Below are positions 7,801 to 16,125 of a DNA stretch of 64,000 nt, one piece after another. Made by a program: the position numbers and the translations under genes. This DNA comes from Cystobacter fuscus DSM 2262. Lineage in GTDB: Bacteria > Myxococcota > Myxococcia > Myxococcales > Myxococcaceae. How positions within the stretch are numbered: the first letter of the stretch is position 1; each line of letters starts with the position of its first letter. The stretch covers positions 124,001 to 188,000 of the forward strand of contig NZ_ANAH02000071.1 in the NCBI RefSeq assembly GCF_000335475.2. The letters run 5' to 3'. The notes beneath the pieces were generated by a model, which had not been told where the DNA came from, made no database searches, and worked only from the letters and a program-made list of their open reading frames with translations.

Positions 7801-8114
7801 TTCAGTTCGCCGGGCGAGAAGGTGTGGGTTCCGTGCTGGTTGACGATTCGCACGACCCCGGGCGTGGTGTCTTTGGGTTGCAGGCTATCAAGGTTGTCGG
7901 CTCTCCCGCGCCACCCAACTGCTCCACCGCTGATTGCAGGTTGCCGAGGAACGTGTTGAGCGACGTTCCCGTCACGGACTTCATCTGGATGGCTTCCATG
8001 CCTGTGTGATCGACGACATCCGCCTGGCCACTCCGCGCATCGTTCTTCTGCAACTTACGGCCCTCCAGGGCCACTTCGTGGCCCCTCCTCGCGCGATGAT
8101 GGACTTCCAGGAGC
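7797..8114 (-). pseudogene. PD-(D/E)XK-like nuclease toxin segment, out of frame with PAAR
   Basis: No start codon precedes this segment in its own frame. One base after the PAAR stop, the other frame reads 'KLLEVHHRARRGHEVALEGR', then 'ARSGQADVVDHTGMEAIQMKS' and an amphipathic helix 'LNTFLGNLQSAVEQLGG'. The D-x(n)-QMK arrangement after an upstream Glu resembles the PD-(D/E)XK nuclease fold found in polymorphic toxins. Dropping the T of TAAG (8115-8117) would continue PAAR straight into it (QSQA-KLLEV). Near 7890-7915 the plausible frame switches back, giving 'PGVVRIVNQHGTHTFSPGEL' and a stop at 7797-7799 that overlaps the next start; the unshifted frame stops at 7802. Either a decayed toxin, an assembly error or a recoded gene. 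Confidence 0.6.
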
Positions 8115-8525
8115 TTAGGCCTGGGACTGCGCGTCCCGCTGGGCTTGCTCTTGCTCCCTCTTCCTCTTCTCACACTCCTCACAGAAGGGCGTACCGTCCC
8201 GAGCGGCCACCACGACGGTCTGCGCTTGCGCGGACGAGCCGATGATGACCGTGGGGCAACCGGCCACGAGGACCCCCCCATGGGAGGTGCCATCCCCCAG
8301 GCGCGCGGCGGGCTTGCCCCCGATGATGACCGTGGACTCGCCCTGGGAGATGGAGTCGGGTGGTCCGCCGAAGCACACCAGGCTGTCACCTATGCGAGCG
8401 GCGGGCATGCCGCCGATGATGACGGTGGACTCGCCGGAGGAGGTGGGCCCTCCGACATGGGGGACCGGTCCAGGCTCCACCTTGGGACACACATGCATGT
8501 CGCTGATGCGCGCGGCTGGAGGCAT
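8115..8525 (-). CDS. PAAR spike-tip protein of the T6SS
   Basis: 136 residues. Residues 1-100 form a PAAR domain: 'MPPAARISDMHVCPKVEPGP', then the repeats 'GESTVIIGGMPAARIGDSLVC' and 'GESTVIIGGKPAARLGDGTSHGG', and 'PTVIIGSS'. PAAR proteins bind zinc and sharpen the tip of the VgrG spike; many carry a toxin at the C-terminus. Here a charged linker (CEECEKRKREQEQAQRDAQSQA) ends in a stop, immediately followed out of frame by a nuclease-like sequence. It lies 17 bp downstream of vgrG, in the usual order. Confidence 0.93.
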   Translation of the reverse strand: MPPAARISDMHVCPKVEPGPVPHVGGPTSSGESTVIIGGMPAARIGDSLVCFGGPPDSISQGESTVIIGGKPAARLGDGTSHGGVLVAGCPTVIIGSSAQAQTVVVAARDGTPFCEECEKRKREQEQAQRDAQSQA

Positions 8526-8542
8526 GGGGTTCTCCCTCGGCG

Positions 8543-10684
8543 TCAGGTGCCGTCGTCGGCCAGGGTGGGCTGGGTGGGCTGCGCTGGAGCGGCATCCGTG
8601 GGCGCGGTGGGTTTCGCGCCGCTGCCAGGTATGGGCGCCCCGCTGGTGTTGATGTAGACCATGGTGCCCTTGATGGAGATGCCACTGGCGTCGATGGTGA
8701 TGAACCCTCCCGGCCCCCGGATGGTCAATCCACTCGCGGCCTCGATGACGACGTTCGTGGACTTGAGGTGGATTTCCTGGCCGGCCTCCAGTGCGTGTTT
8801 CTGTCCCACCGTCACCTGGAGATCCTTGCCCACGGTGAGCGATTGGGTTGCGTCCACCTGCTCGTTGAGGTTGCCCTTCACGTGCAGATGGCTGTTCTTG
8901 AGGATGAGTTCCTTCTTGTGGGCCTCGATGATGATGTCCTGGTTTCCCTCGCCGTCGATGCCGCCCACCAGCAGCTTCATGTCTCCGCCGATGTGCTCCT
9001 GGTGGTGCCGGTGGATCTTGAGGCTCTTGTCCCGGTAGATCATCTCGTTCTGATCGCCGACCTTCCCCTCCTTGAGCTGGCTGCCAATGGTCTGGTGGCG
9101 ATCATGCAGGATGTTCTCGAAGGAGTCGTTCTTCACATGCTTGTCCATGTTGCGCTGGGCATGCATGAAGATCTGCTCCTGGCCCTTCTTGTCCTCGAAG
9201 CGCAGCTCGTTGTAGCCGTTGCCGTCCAGGGAAGTGTTGGACTTGATGGTGCTCTTGGTCTTCTCGTCCGGTAGCGGGTAGGGCACCGGGTTGGCTCCGT
9301 TGTACACGCGCCCGGTGATGATGGGCCGGTCCGGGTCGCCCTCGATGAAGTCGACGATGACCTCCTGCCCGATACGGGGGATGAACATCGCGCCCCAGGA
9401 CTCGCCCGCCCAGAGCTGGCTCACGCGGATCCAACAGGAGCTGCGCTCATTGCGCTGGCCTTGCCGATCCCAGTGGAACTGGACCTTCACCCGTCCGTAC
9501 TCGTCCGTGTAGATCTCCTCTCCCGAGGGGCCAACGACCACCGCGGTCTGCACCCCACGCACCTGGGGCCGAGGTGTCGTCCGGGGCGGGCGGAAGGGCG
9601 TCTGCTCCGCGATGCAGGTGAAGTTGTTGGAGTAGTTGAAGTCTCCTCCGTCGGACTCCTCGTCGAGCACCTGGGACTGGTGGCCATAATGGCCCACGCT
9701 GGTGAGCAGGTAGCGCGCGTTGTAGTCGACGCGGGAGTGCTCCGACAGCGTGAACAGGGAGCCCGGGCAGAAGCGCTCGCAATCGCTCTCGCCCTGGCCC
9801 ACCTTGCGGCCCGCCTGCCACTCCTCCAGCCGCAGCTTCGCCAGGCGCTTGCCCTTGGCGGAGCTGCCCTCGCCGGGGTGTTGGTACTCGCCCGGATAGT
9901 CGTAGACCTCCAGGTCCGCGTCCTCCTGCGCCTTGCCATCCGCGTGCAGGGACAGGTCCGGCTTCTTGAAGTTGAAGTCGCGCAGGCTCACCGTGCCGGG
10001 TTGGATCTCCTCGGCGAAGCGGAACCGCTGGACGTGTTCCTCTTCGGTGACGAAGCCGGCCGGCCGGCGGAAGGGCAGCAGCTCGCCGCCCGGGATGGGC
10101 TGGTTCGCCGAGACGCTGTCTCCCATGACGAGGACATGTTTGTCCGCGTGGTGCTCGAAGTAATAGAAGATGCCATCTTCTTCCATGAGCCGGCTGACGA
10201 ACGCCCAGTCCGACTCGCGGTACTGCACGCAGTAGTTGCGGGGCTCGTAGGTGTTGCTCAAGGAGAACTTGAAGTGGTCGCTCGAGATGCCCGCTTTCTC
10301 GAAGACCTTCTTGAGGATGTCCGGGGTGGTCTCGTCCTGGAAGATGCGGCAGTCGTGGCGGTGCCGGAGGCGCCACGTCTGGGGCACGAGGCTGGCGTGG
10401 TAGATGGCATGGCGGTGCAGCTCGTTGACCTGCTCGAAGCGGCTGATGATGCCATGCACGAAGCGCGGCTCCGACTCCCCCACCAGGGTGAGCAGGGCCG
10501 TCTTGCCCACCACGTCGGAGAAGTCGAGCGATTGATTCTCGCAGGCCAGCTTCAGGTGGAACTCGAACGGGCTCGACATCGCCTCGGTTCCGGAGAATTG
10601 GATGACCCGCATCTCGTCCGGACAGCCGTTGACGGCGAAGCGGAACAACGAGGTGCTTCCCAGCAATGAGGCTCGTGCGACCAT
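8543..10684 (-). CDS. vgrG: VgrG, T6SS spike protein
   Basis: 713 residues. The N-terminal half is the gp27-like hub ('DVVGKTALLTLVGESEPRFVHGI', 'YCVQYRESDWAFVSRLMEEDGIFYYFEH'), followed by the gp5 OB-fold with 'TDEYGRVKVQFHWDRQGQ', 'CWIRVSQLWAGESWGAMFIPRIGQEVIVDFIEGDPDRPIITGRVYNG', all diagnostic of VgrG. The C-terminal beta-helix needle has repeated 'V...Q..TVG..' segments and a short Ala/Pro/Thr tail; there is no obvious extra effector domain. VgrG trimers cap the Hcp tube and carry PAAR and adaptor-loaded cargo. Upstream is the NmrA-like gene, 18 bp away. Confidence 0.97.
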   Translation of the reverse strand: MVARASLLGSTSLFRFAVNGCPDEMRVIQFSGTEAMSSPFEFHLKLACENQSLDFSDVVGKTALLTLVGESEPRFVHGIISRFEQVNELHRHAIYHASLVPQTWRLRHRHDCRIFQDETTPDILKKVFEKAGISSDHFKFSLSNTYEPRNYCVQYRESDWAFVSRLMEEDGIFYYFEHHADKHVLVMGDSVSANQPIPGGELLPFRRPAGFVTEEEHVQRFRFAEEIQPGTVSLRDFNFKKPDLSLHADGKAQEDADLEVYDYPGEYQHPGEGSSAKGKRLAKLRLEEWQAGRKVGQGESDCERFCPGSLFTLSEHSRVDYNARYLLTSVGHYGHQSQVLDEESDGGDFNYSNNFTCIAEQTPFRPPRTTPRPQVRGVQTAVVVGPSGEEIYTDEYGRVKVQFHWDRQGQRNERSSCWIRVSQLWAGESWGAMFIPRIGQEVIVDFIEGDPDRPIITGRVYNGANPVPYPLPDEKTKSTIKSNTSLDGNGYNELRFEDKKGQEQIFMHAQRNMDKHVKNDSFENILHDRHQTIGSQLKEGKVGDQNEMIYRDKSLKIHRHHQEHIGGDMKLLVGGIDGEGNQDIIIEAHKKELILKNSHLHVKGNLNEQVDATQSLTVGKDLQVTVGQKHALEAGQEIHLKSTNVVIEAASGLTIRGPGGFITIDASGISIKGTMVYINTSGAPIPGSGAKPTAPTDAAPAQPTQPTLADDGT

Positions 10685-10702
10685 GACACCTTCCCTGGGG
10701 AC

Positions 10703-11428
10703 TCAGCCGCCAATGACGGGAGATTTCCGGACGTACCGGGGGGAACGAAGCTGCTCGAGCATGAACGCGGCCAGATCGGCCCGCGCGATGCGCAACGGCA
10801 CCTTGCCCTGATCGATGGATACCTGATGCCGTCCGCTCGCCGCGGCATCCGTGAGCCGCGTGGGCCGGACGATCACCCACTCGAGGGCGCTCTCTCGAAT
10901 CACCTCCACGCGCTGCTGCCAGCCGCTGGTGTTCGTCCTCGGGCGGAAGCGGGCCATGAGCTTGTCGAAGAGCGCCGCGGGTCCCCAGCCATCTCCCTGC
11001 TCGTGGAAGGGGACATAGATGAGGCGCCACACCTGATGACGTTGCATCGCCGCGACGATGTTCTCCGTCCCGCGGGCGATGGCCTCGGCGTCCTTGCGCC
11101 CCGTGGGGCCCAGCGCGCAGAGCACGGCGTGGTGGTTCTTCACGGCATCCTCCACCGCGCTGGCGTCCTCGACCCGGCCCTGGATGTGCCGCAGCCGGGC
11201 ATGGGCCGGGGGGAGCGCGCGCGTGTCCCGCGCGAACGCGGTGACCCGGTGTCCCGCCGCGAGCGCCTGCTCCACCAGACACCGCCCCGTGCGGCCCGTG
11301 GCACCGAAGACGAGCAGCGGCAGGCCGGGCTCCGGAGCCGGCTCCTTCTTGCGCTCCGGCCCGTACGTGACCGCGTCTCCCCGGCCCGTCACCGAGACGC
11401 CAATCTCCTCTGGCAGGGGCTTCTTCAC
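10703..11428 (-). CDS. NmrA-like/atypical SDR NAD(P)-binding protein within the T6SS locus
   Basis: 241 residues from GTG 11428, which overlaps the stop of the lipoprotein gene (GTGA). An N-terminal extension of about 37 residues precedes a Rossmann motif 'LLVFGATGRTGRCLVEQAL'; further on are 'AVLCALGPTGRK', 'WRLIYVPFHEQGDGWG' and 'EWVIVRPTRLTD', as in atypical short-chain dehydrogenases of the NAD(P)H-binding/NmrA group. The catalytic Tyr-x3-Lys of classical SDRs is not present, consistent with a redox sensor or isomerase-like role. Its presence between clpV and vgrG, in tight coupling, is unusual for T6SS loci. Confidence 0.8.
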   Translation of the reverse strand: MKKPLPEEIGVSVTGRGDAVTYGPERKKEPAPEPGLPLLVFGATGRTGRCLVEQALAAGHRVTAFARDTRALPPAHARLRHIQGRVEDASAVEDAVKNHHAVLCALGPTGRKDAEAIARGTENIVAAMQRHQVWRLIYVPFHEQGDGWGPAALFDKLMARFRPRTNTSGWQQRVEVIRESALEWVIVRPTRLTDAAASGRHQVSIDQGKVPLRIARADLAAFMLEQLRSPRYVRKSPVIGG

Positions 11429-12390
11429 GGCGTGCTCTTCGCCTGGGCCACGGAGGCAGGCTCGATGGGGATGGCGCCCGCCAACAACTCCAGCTCCATC
11501 AACCGCACCCACATGGACGCGTCCGTCGCCACCAGGCGGTTGCCCTCGACCCGGAGCTTGCGCTCGGACTGGGCCCGCCGGTACGCGCGGGGCGGCATGG
11601 CGGGGAGCTTGGGATTCAGATCGTCCATCGCCACCTCCTCGTTGATGGAGATGCCCTCGGGCGTGTACTTGAGCGTGGCGGTCTGCTGCACCTTGCGGTG
11701 CATCCCGCTGGGCAGCTTGAGCAACTGCTCCCGGGCGAAGGGGAACCACGCGGGGCCCAGGCACTTGCCGTCCTTGCTCATCACGGACTCGGAGAAGAAC
11801 CGGCCATTGCGCATGGGGAGGATGCGGGCGAACCGCCGGCACACCGTGGGAGTGTCCAGGCTGCATTGCTCGCCCTCGGCGACCAGGAGGGTCGTGTCAC
11901 CGCTGCGCTCCAGCCGGAGCTGGGAGTGGAGGGGAAAGGCGCGGAGGCTGCCGAGCGCGCGCACGACGATGCCCTTGTCCGTGCGCTCCACCAGTCCCAC
12001 GGGTCCCAGGGCCTCGCCGTTGGCGTAGCGCCGCGCGATGACCCACACCAACCGGAGGTCCGCCCGGAGTGTCGTCATCACGAGATCCTCGTCCGAGAGC
12101 TGCTTGGACATGGGCAGGAGTTCGGCGTCGGGGCCGGCTTCCCGGCACTCGTCCGCCACGGGCTCCTGCCACACCACCGGGGAGCCCGAGCAGTCCAGCG
12201 TGGGCCTCGCCAGGGTGCGCGCCTCACGGTCGAAGCCGTGGAGCAACAGGTCGAACCACTCCTCCGCGGAGAGGACGGGCCGCTTCTCCCGGGCCACGTC
12301 GATGGAGCAGAGGGCTTGGGAAGGGGGCCGGGCCGCGCATCCGAAGAGGAGCAGCAGTCCCGTGCTCACAAGGGTCGTCAGTCGTTTCAT
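11425..12390 (-). CDS. Putative lipoprotein in the T6SS locus, unknown function
   Basis: 321 residues from ATG 12390 (MKRLTTLVSTGLLLLFGC), preceded by AGGA; a longer in-frame extension to 12495 overlaps clpV and is unlikely. Lipobox LLFGC puts the mature Cys at 18. The body contains 'VLSAEEWFDLLLHGFDREARTL', several cysteines (CSG, ADEC, EQCSLDTPTVCRR, GKCLGP) that could form disulfides, and repeated strands. No known domain is recognised. It lies 28 bp after clpV and overlaps the NmrA-like gene, so it is part of the same transcript. A role in the periplasmic side of the T6SS, or protection against it, is conceivable but unsupported. Confidence 0.65.
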   Translation of the reverse strand: MKRLTTLVSTGLLLLFGCAARPPSQALCSIDVAREKRPVLSAEEWFDLLLHGFDREARTLARPTLDCSGSPVVWQEPVADECREAGPDAELLPMSKQLSDEDLVMTTLRADLRLVWVIARRYANGEALGPVGLVERTDKGIVVRALGSLRAFPLHSQLRLERSGDTTLLVAEGEQCSLDTPTVCRRFARILPMRNGRFFSESVMSKDGKCLGPAWFPFAREQLLKLPSGMHRKVQQTATLKYTPEGISINEEVAMDDLNPKLPAMPPRAYRRAQSERKLRVEGNRLVATDASMWVRLMELELLAGAIPIEPASVAQAKSTP

Positions 12391-12418
12391 GGTGTTCCTG
12401 GCCTCTCGACGCAAGGCA

Positions 12419-15055
12419 TCACGCCCGGGTCTCGGTGAAGTGGGTGTCCCAGCCGCCCTCGGAGGTGAGCCCCACGTGCAGGCGGGCTGGAGCACTTCCT
12501 CCGGCCAGGCACTGCAACAGGTTCCGGGAGACCTCGGGCATCAGCGAGCCGCGCAGCAGGTGTTCCACGTTGCGCGCGCCCGTCTCCGACTCGGTGCACC
12601 GGCGGGCCAGCACGTCCACGAGCTCGGGGGCGAAGGTCGTTTCAATCCGATGGGTGGCGCGCAGCCGGTCGGCGAGCACCGTGAGCTTCATGGCGGCGAT
12701 CTGCTTCATCACCTCCTGGCCCACGGGGAAGAAGGGGACGATCGTCATGCGCGCGAGCAGGGCGGGCTTGAAGTGCTGGCTGAGCGTGGGCCGGATCGCC
12801 GCCACCACGTCCTCCGTGCTCGGCGTGGCGCCCCGCTCGTGCATCCGCATCACCACGTCCGAGCCCAGGTTGCTGGTGAGGATGAGCACGGTGTTGCGGA
12901 AGTCGACCGCGCGGCCCTCGCCGTCGGTGAGCATCCCCTTGTCGAACACCTGGTAGAAGAGGTTCATCACCTCCAGGTCGGCCTTCTCGCACTCGTCCAG
13001 GAGGACGACGGAGTAGGGCCGCTGGCGCACCGCCTCCGTCAGCAGGCCTCCCTCGCCATACCCCACGTACCCCGGTGGAGAGCCGATGAGCCGGGAGACG
13101 GTGTGCTTCTCCTGGAACTCGGACATGTTGAGCGTGGTCATGAACCGCTCGCCGCCATAGAGGCTGTCGGCCAGCGCGAGCGCTGTCTCCGTCTTCCCCA
13201 CGCCGCTGGGGCCCACGAAGAGCAGCACCCCGATGGGGGCTTCCGGATCGCGGATGCCGGCCTGGGCGACGCGCAGCGTCTCGGCCACCTTCTGGATCGC
13301 CGCGGGCTGTCCGCGCACCCGCGCCTCGAGCCGCTGCTCCAGGTTGAGCACGGCCTCCATCGCGTCGGTGCGCATCTTCCCCACGGGAATGCCGGTCCAC
13401 CCCGCCACCACCTGGGCCACCACCTCCGCGTCCACGTCCCCGTGCACCAGCGGCTCCTCGCCCCGGACCCGGGCCAGCGCCGCCGCTGCCTCGTCCACCG
13501 CGCTCCGGAACGCTCCGGGCTCCTGTCCGGCGGGTACCTCCGACAAGGCCTTGCGCGCCGCCTGGAGCGCGGCCACCGAGGCGCGCTCCTCCTCCCAGCG
13601 TCCCTTCAGGGTGGCCACCTGATCGTGCAGGGCGCGCAGCTTCGCCTCCAGGTCCTCCAGCTCCGCCGCGTCTCCCGAGTGGCCGTCCGCGAGATCCCTG
13701 CGCCGCGCGTCCCGCTCCCGCTCCACGCCGGCGATCCGGGCCTCCAGCCCCGTCAGCTCCTCGGGCCGGGTGGACTGCGCGATGCGCACGCGCGCGGCCG
13801 CCGTGTCCAGCAGATCCACCGCCTTGTCCGGCAACTGCCGCCCGGTGATGTAGCGCTGGGACAGGCGCACCGCCGCGGTGATGGCCTCGTCCCGGATGAT
13901 GACGCCATGGGCCGTCTCGTAGGTGGCGCGCAGGCCCCGGAGCATCAGCACCGCGTCCTCCTCGCCCGGCTCCTCCACCTTGACGGGCTGGAAGCGGCGC
14001 TCCAGCGCGGCGTCCTTCTCGAAGTACTTCTTGTACTCGGACCAGGTGGTGGCCGCGATGGTGCGCAGCTCGCCCCGGGCGAGCGCGGGCTTGAGCAGGT
14101 TGGCGGCGTCACTGCCCCCCGCGGCGCCTCCCGCCCCGATGAGGGTGTGCGCCTCGTCGATGAAGAGCACGAGCGGCACGGCGGAGGCCTTCACCTCGGC
14201 GATCACCGCCTTGAGCCGGTTCTCGAACTCGCCCCGCACCCCCGCGCCCGCCTGCAGGAGCCCGATGTCCAGGCCCAGCACCTCCACGTTCTTCAGCGAG
14301 TCGGGCACCTCGCCCTTCACGATGGCCCAGGCCAGGCCCTCCACCAGCGCCGTCTTGCCCACGCCCGGCTCGCCCACCAGCAGGGGGTTGTTCTTGCGGC
14401 GCCGCGAGAGGATGTCCACGAGCTGCCCCACCTCGCGGTGCCGGCCGAAGACGGGATCGATCTTCCCCTCGCGCACCCGGGCGGTGAACGACGTGGCGAA
14501 GCGCTTCAGGGCGCCTTCCTCGGCTCCGCCCGCGGACGTGGGAGTGGAGGTGGGCCGTCCGCCCTCGGGCGGCGCCACCTCGACCGTCTCCGCCGAGGGC
14601 CGCAGCACCTCCGCGAGCGAGCGCTTGAGCTCATCGACGGGAATGGCGTCCAGCTCCGGGAAGTACTCGGCGGTGTAGCGGCTGCGCCGCAGGATGAACT
14701 GGGCGAAGAGCACCCCGGAGCGGATGCTCGAGTCCCCCAGGTGCAGGGACGCGAGCAGCCAGGCATCCTCGAACCACTGGAAGACGGACTCGGAGAAGAC
14801 GGGCCGGGCGGCGCTCCCGGTGCGCAGCTCGCGCAGCGCCCGCTCCACGCCCTGGAGCAGCCGCCGTCGCTCCACCCCGAAGCGCTGGGCCAGCAGCGCC
14901 GTGTCGGAGTCCTCGGCCTCCAGCAGTTGCGCGAGCAGGTGCTCGACGACGATTTCGTGGCAGTGGCTGGTGTTGGCCCGGCCCACCGCTCCCTCGAGCA
15001 GCTGGGTCGCGGTGGGAGTCAGTCGCTTCACGAGGGCATGGGGTTCGACGCGCAT
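12419..15055 (-). CDS. clpV: ClpV (TssH), T6SS sheath-recycling AAA+ ATPase
   Basis: 878 residues from ATG 15055 (MRVEPHALVKRLTPTATQLLE), preceded by GGAG; a longer frame to 15643 is a shadow of tssG. Domain order: Clp N-terminal double repeat (1-145), a Pro/Ser linker (160-178), first AAA+ domain with Walker A GEPGVGKT (228-235) and 'LFIDEAHTLIGAGG', a middle coiled coil, and second AAA+ domain with GPSGVGKTE (about 618) and 'VVLLDECEKAD'. 'RLIGSPPGYVGYGEGG' is the pore-loop region. ClpV disassembles contracted TssBC sheath. Length is normal for the family. Confidence 0.97.
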   Translation of the reverse strand: MRVEPHALVKRLTPTATQLLEGAVGRANTSHCHEIVVEHLLAQLLEAEDSDTALLAQRFGVERRRLLQGVERALRELRTGSAARPVFSESVFQWFEDAWLLASLHLGDSSIRSGVLFAQFILRRSRYTAEYFPELDAIPVDELKRSLAEVLRPSAETVEVAPPEGGRPTSTPTSAGGAEEGALKRFATSFTARVREGKIDPVFGRHREVGQLVDILSRRRKNNPLLVGEPGVGKTALVEGLAWAIVKGEVPDSLKNVEVLGLDIGLLQAGAGVRGEFENRLKAVIAEVKASAVPLVLFIDEAHTLIGAGGAAGGSDAANLLKPALARGELRTIAATTWSEYKKYFEKDAALERRFQPVKVEEPGEEDAVLMLRGLRATYETAHGVIIRDEAITAAVRLSQRYITGRQLPDKAVDLLDTAAARVRIAQSTRPEELTGLEARIAGVERERDARRRDLADGHSGDAAELEDLEAKLRALHDQVATLKGRWEEERASVAALQAARKALSEVPAGQEPGAFRSAVDEAAAALARVRGEEPLVHGDVDAEVVAQVVAGWTGIPVGKMRTDAMEAVLNLEQRLEARVRGQPAAIQKVAETLRVAQAGIRDPEAPIGVLLFVGPSGVGKTETALALADSLYGGERFMTTLNMSEFQEKHTVSRLIGSPPGYVGYGEGGLLTEAVRQRPYSVVLLDECEKADLEVMNLFYQVFDKGMLTDGEGRAVDFRNTVLILTSNLGSDVVMRMHERGATPSTEDVVAAIRPTLSQHFKPALLARMTIVPFFPVGQEVMKQIAAMKLTVLADRLRATHRIETTFAPELVDVLARRCTESETGARNVEHLLRGSLMPEVSRNLLQCLAGGSAPARLHVGLTSEGGWDTHFTETRA

Positions 15056-15081
15056 GGTAGGGGCTCCGGAGACGGCTGGAC

Positions 15082-16125
15082 TCAAGTGGAACCCGGCACG
15101 GTGATCCGGTTCTGCCGGTTCGTGCCGAGCCAGGTATCCCGTCCGAGCCGGGAGGGCTCTCGCTGGGCGAGTTGGAAGGTGTGCTGGACGCTCTCGCTGA
15201 GGAACAACTCGAAGGAGTACTCGAGGGGATCTCGCACGCAGAGCGACACCACCTCGCGCGCCATCGGGTACAGGTCCCCCTCGGGCATCAACCGCCGCCA
15301 CGTCTGGGGCGGGAGCGGACCGATCTCGACCTTGAACCGGCCCGTCCTGTCGAAGGCCCGGCCTCCGAGCAGTGTGTTGCGTCCGAGCTGGTGGTTGGCG
15401 CGGCCCAGTTCCATCCTCGCGTCGATCTCCACCCACCGGCCCACGAACTGGTGCACGGTGACGCGGGCGCCGCCCAGGTCCTCCCCGAGCACGTCCTGCA
15501 GGGCCATCTCCAGCTTCTCGGCGGTGCGCACGTAGCTGGCGAGGATGGGGACGATGCGCAGCATCTTCCAGGCGGGCAGCTTGCTGGGCCGGCCGCGGTC
15601 GTAGGTGTCGAAACCGGCCAGGGCCAGCATGCGCCGGGACCACTGGTCGTCACAGCTGGACGTCAGCTCCGTGGTGACGCGGTAGCGCGACTCGATGCGG
15701 TAGAGCAGTGAGAGCAGCCGGTGGTGGAAGAGATCCAGGAACTCGCGCCGCACGGGGCGGTCGGGATCCTCCTGGGCGACCTCCTCGGCCACGTACATGG
15801 GCAGGGGCGACACCGAGCCGGTGAGGCCCAGGAACGAGGTGACGACCTCGAAGAGGGGCCGCTTGGTCAGCACGTCGTCTTCCTGGGCGGGCACCTGGCG
15901 CAACGCCATGTCGCTGACGTCCCCCGAGGAGAAACCCAGGGAGGGGTCATGCCGGAAGCGGATCTGCTCCTGGAGCACGGGCCCCAGCTCGCCCACCCGG
16001 GCGGCCCCCGCGGTGAGCCGCTCGAGGAACGCCACCAGGGGGAAGAACCCCAGGCGGTTGACCCGGGGCGCCAGGGCCGCGGAGGCCGCTACAAGAGCGT
16101 CTGGGTGCCGTTCCTCGGGAGCCAC
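15082..16125 (-). CDS. tssG: TssG, T6SS baseplate component
   Basis: 347 residues with a GTG start at 16125 that overlaps the end of tssF by 37 bp. Typical TssG (VasB/ImpH) features are 'NRLGFFPLVAFLERL', 'IRFRHDPSLGFSSGDVSDM', 'EVVTSFLGLTGSVSPLPMYVAEEVAQ' and 'FLDLFHHRLLSLLYRIESRYR'. TssG pairs with two TssF copies in each baseplate wedge together with TssE and TssK. The C-terminus ends 'NRITVPGST', and clpV starts 26 bp on. Confidence 0.95.
   Translation of the reverse strand: MAPEERHPDALVAASAALAPRVNRLGFFPLVAFLERLTAGAARVGELGPVLQEQIRFRHDPSLGFSSGDVSDMALRQVPAQEDDVLTKRPLFEVVTSFLGLTGSVSPLPMYVAEEVAQEDPDRPVRREFLDLFHHRLLSLLYRIESRYRVTTELTSSCDDQWSRRMLALAGFDTYDRGRPSKLPAWKMLRIVPILASYVRTAEKLEMALQDVLGEDLGGARVTVHQFVGRWVEIDARMELGRANHQLGRNTLLGGRAFDRTGRFKVEIGPLPPQTWRRLMPEGDLYPMAREVVSLCVRDPLEYSFELFLSESVQHTFQLAQREPSRLGRDTWLGTNRQNRITVPGST

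Noticed and set aside
7801-8389. Independent ORF of 195 codons overlapping the PAAR gene
   Set aside because: Its first half is only a shadow of PAAR; the meaningful part begins after the PAAR stop and has no start of its own, so it is treated as a frameshifted continuation.
12038-15535. Rightward open frame of 1165 codons opposite clpV/tssG
   Set aside because: It is antisense to well-recognised genes, and its product is a His/Gly/Arg-rich composition typical of high-GC shadow frames with no domain.
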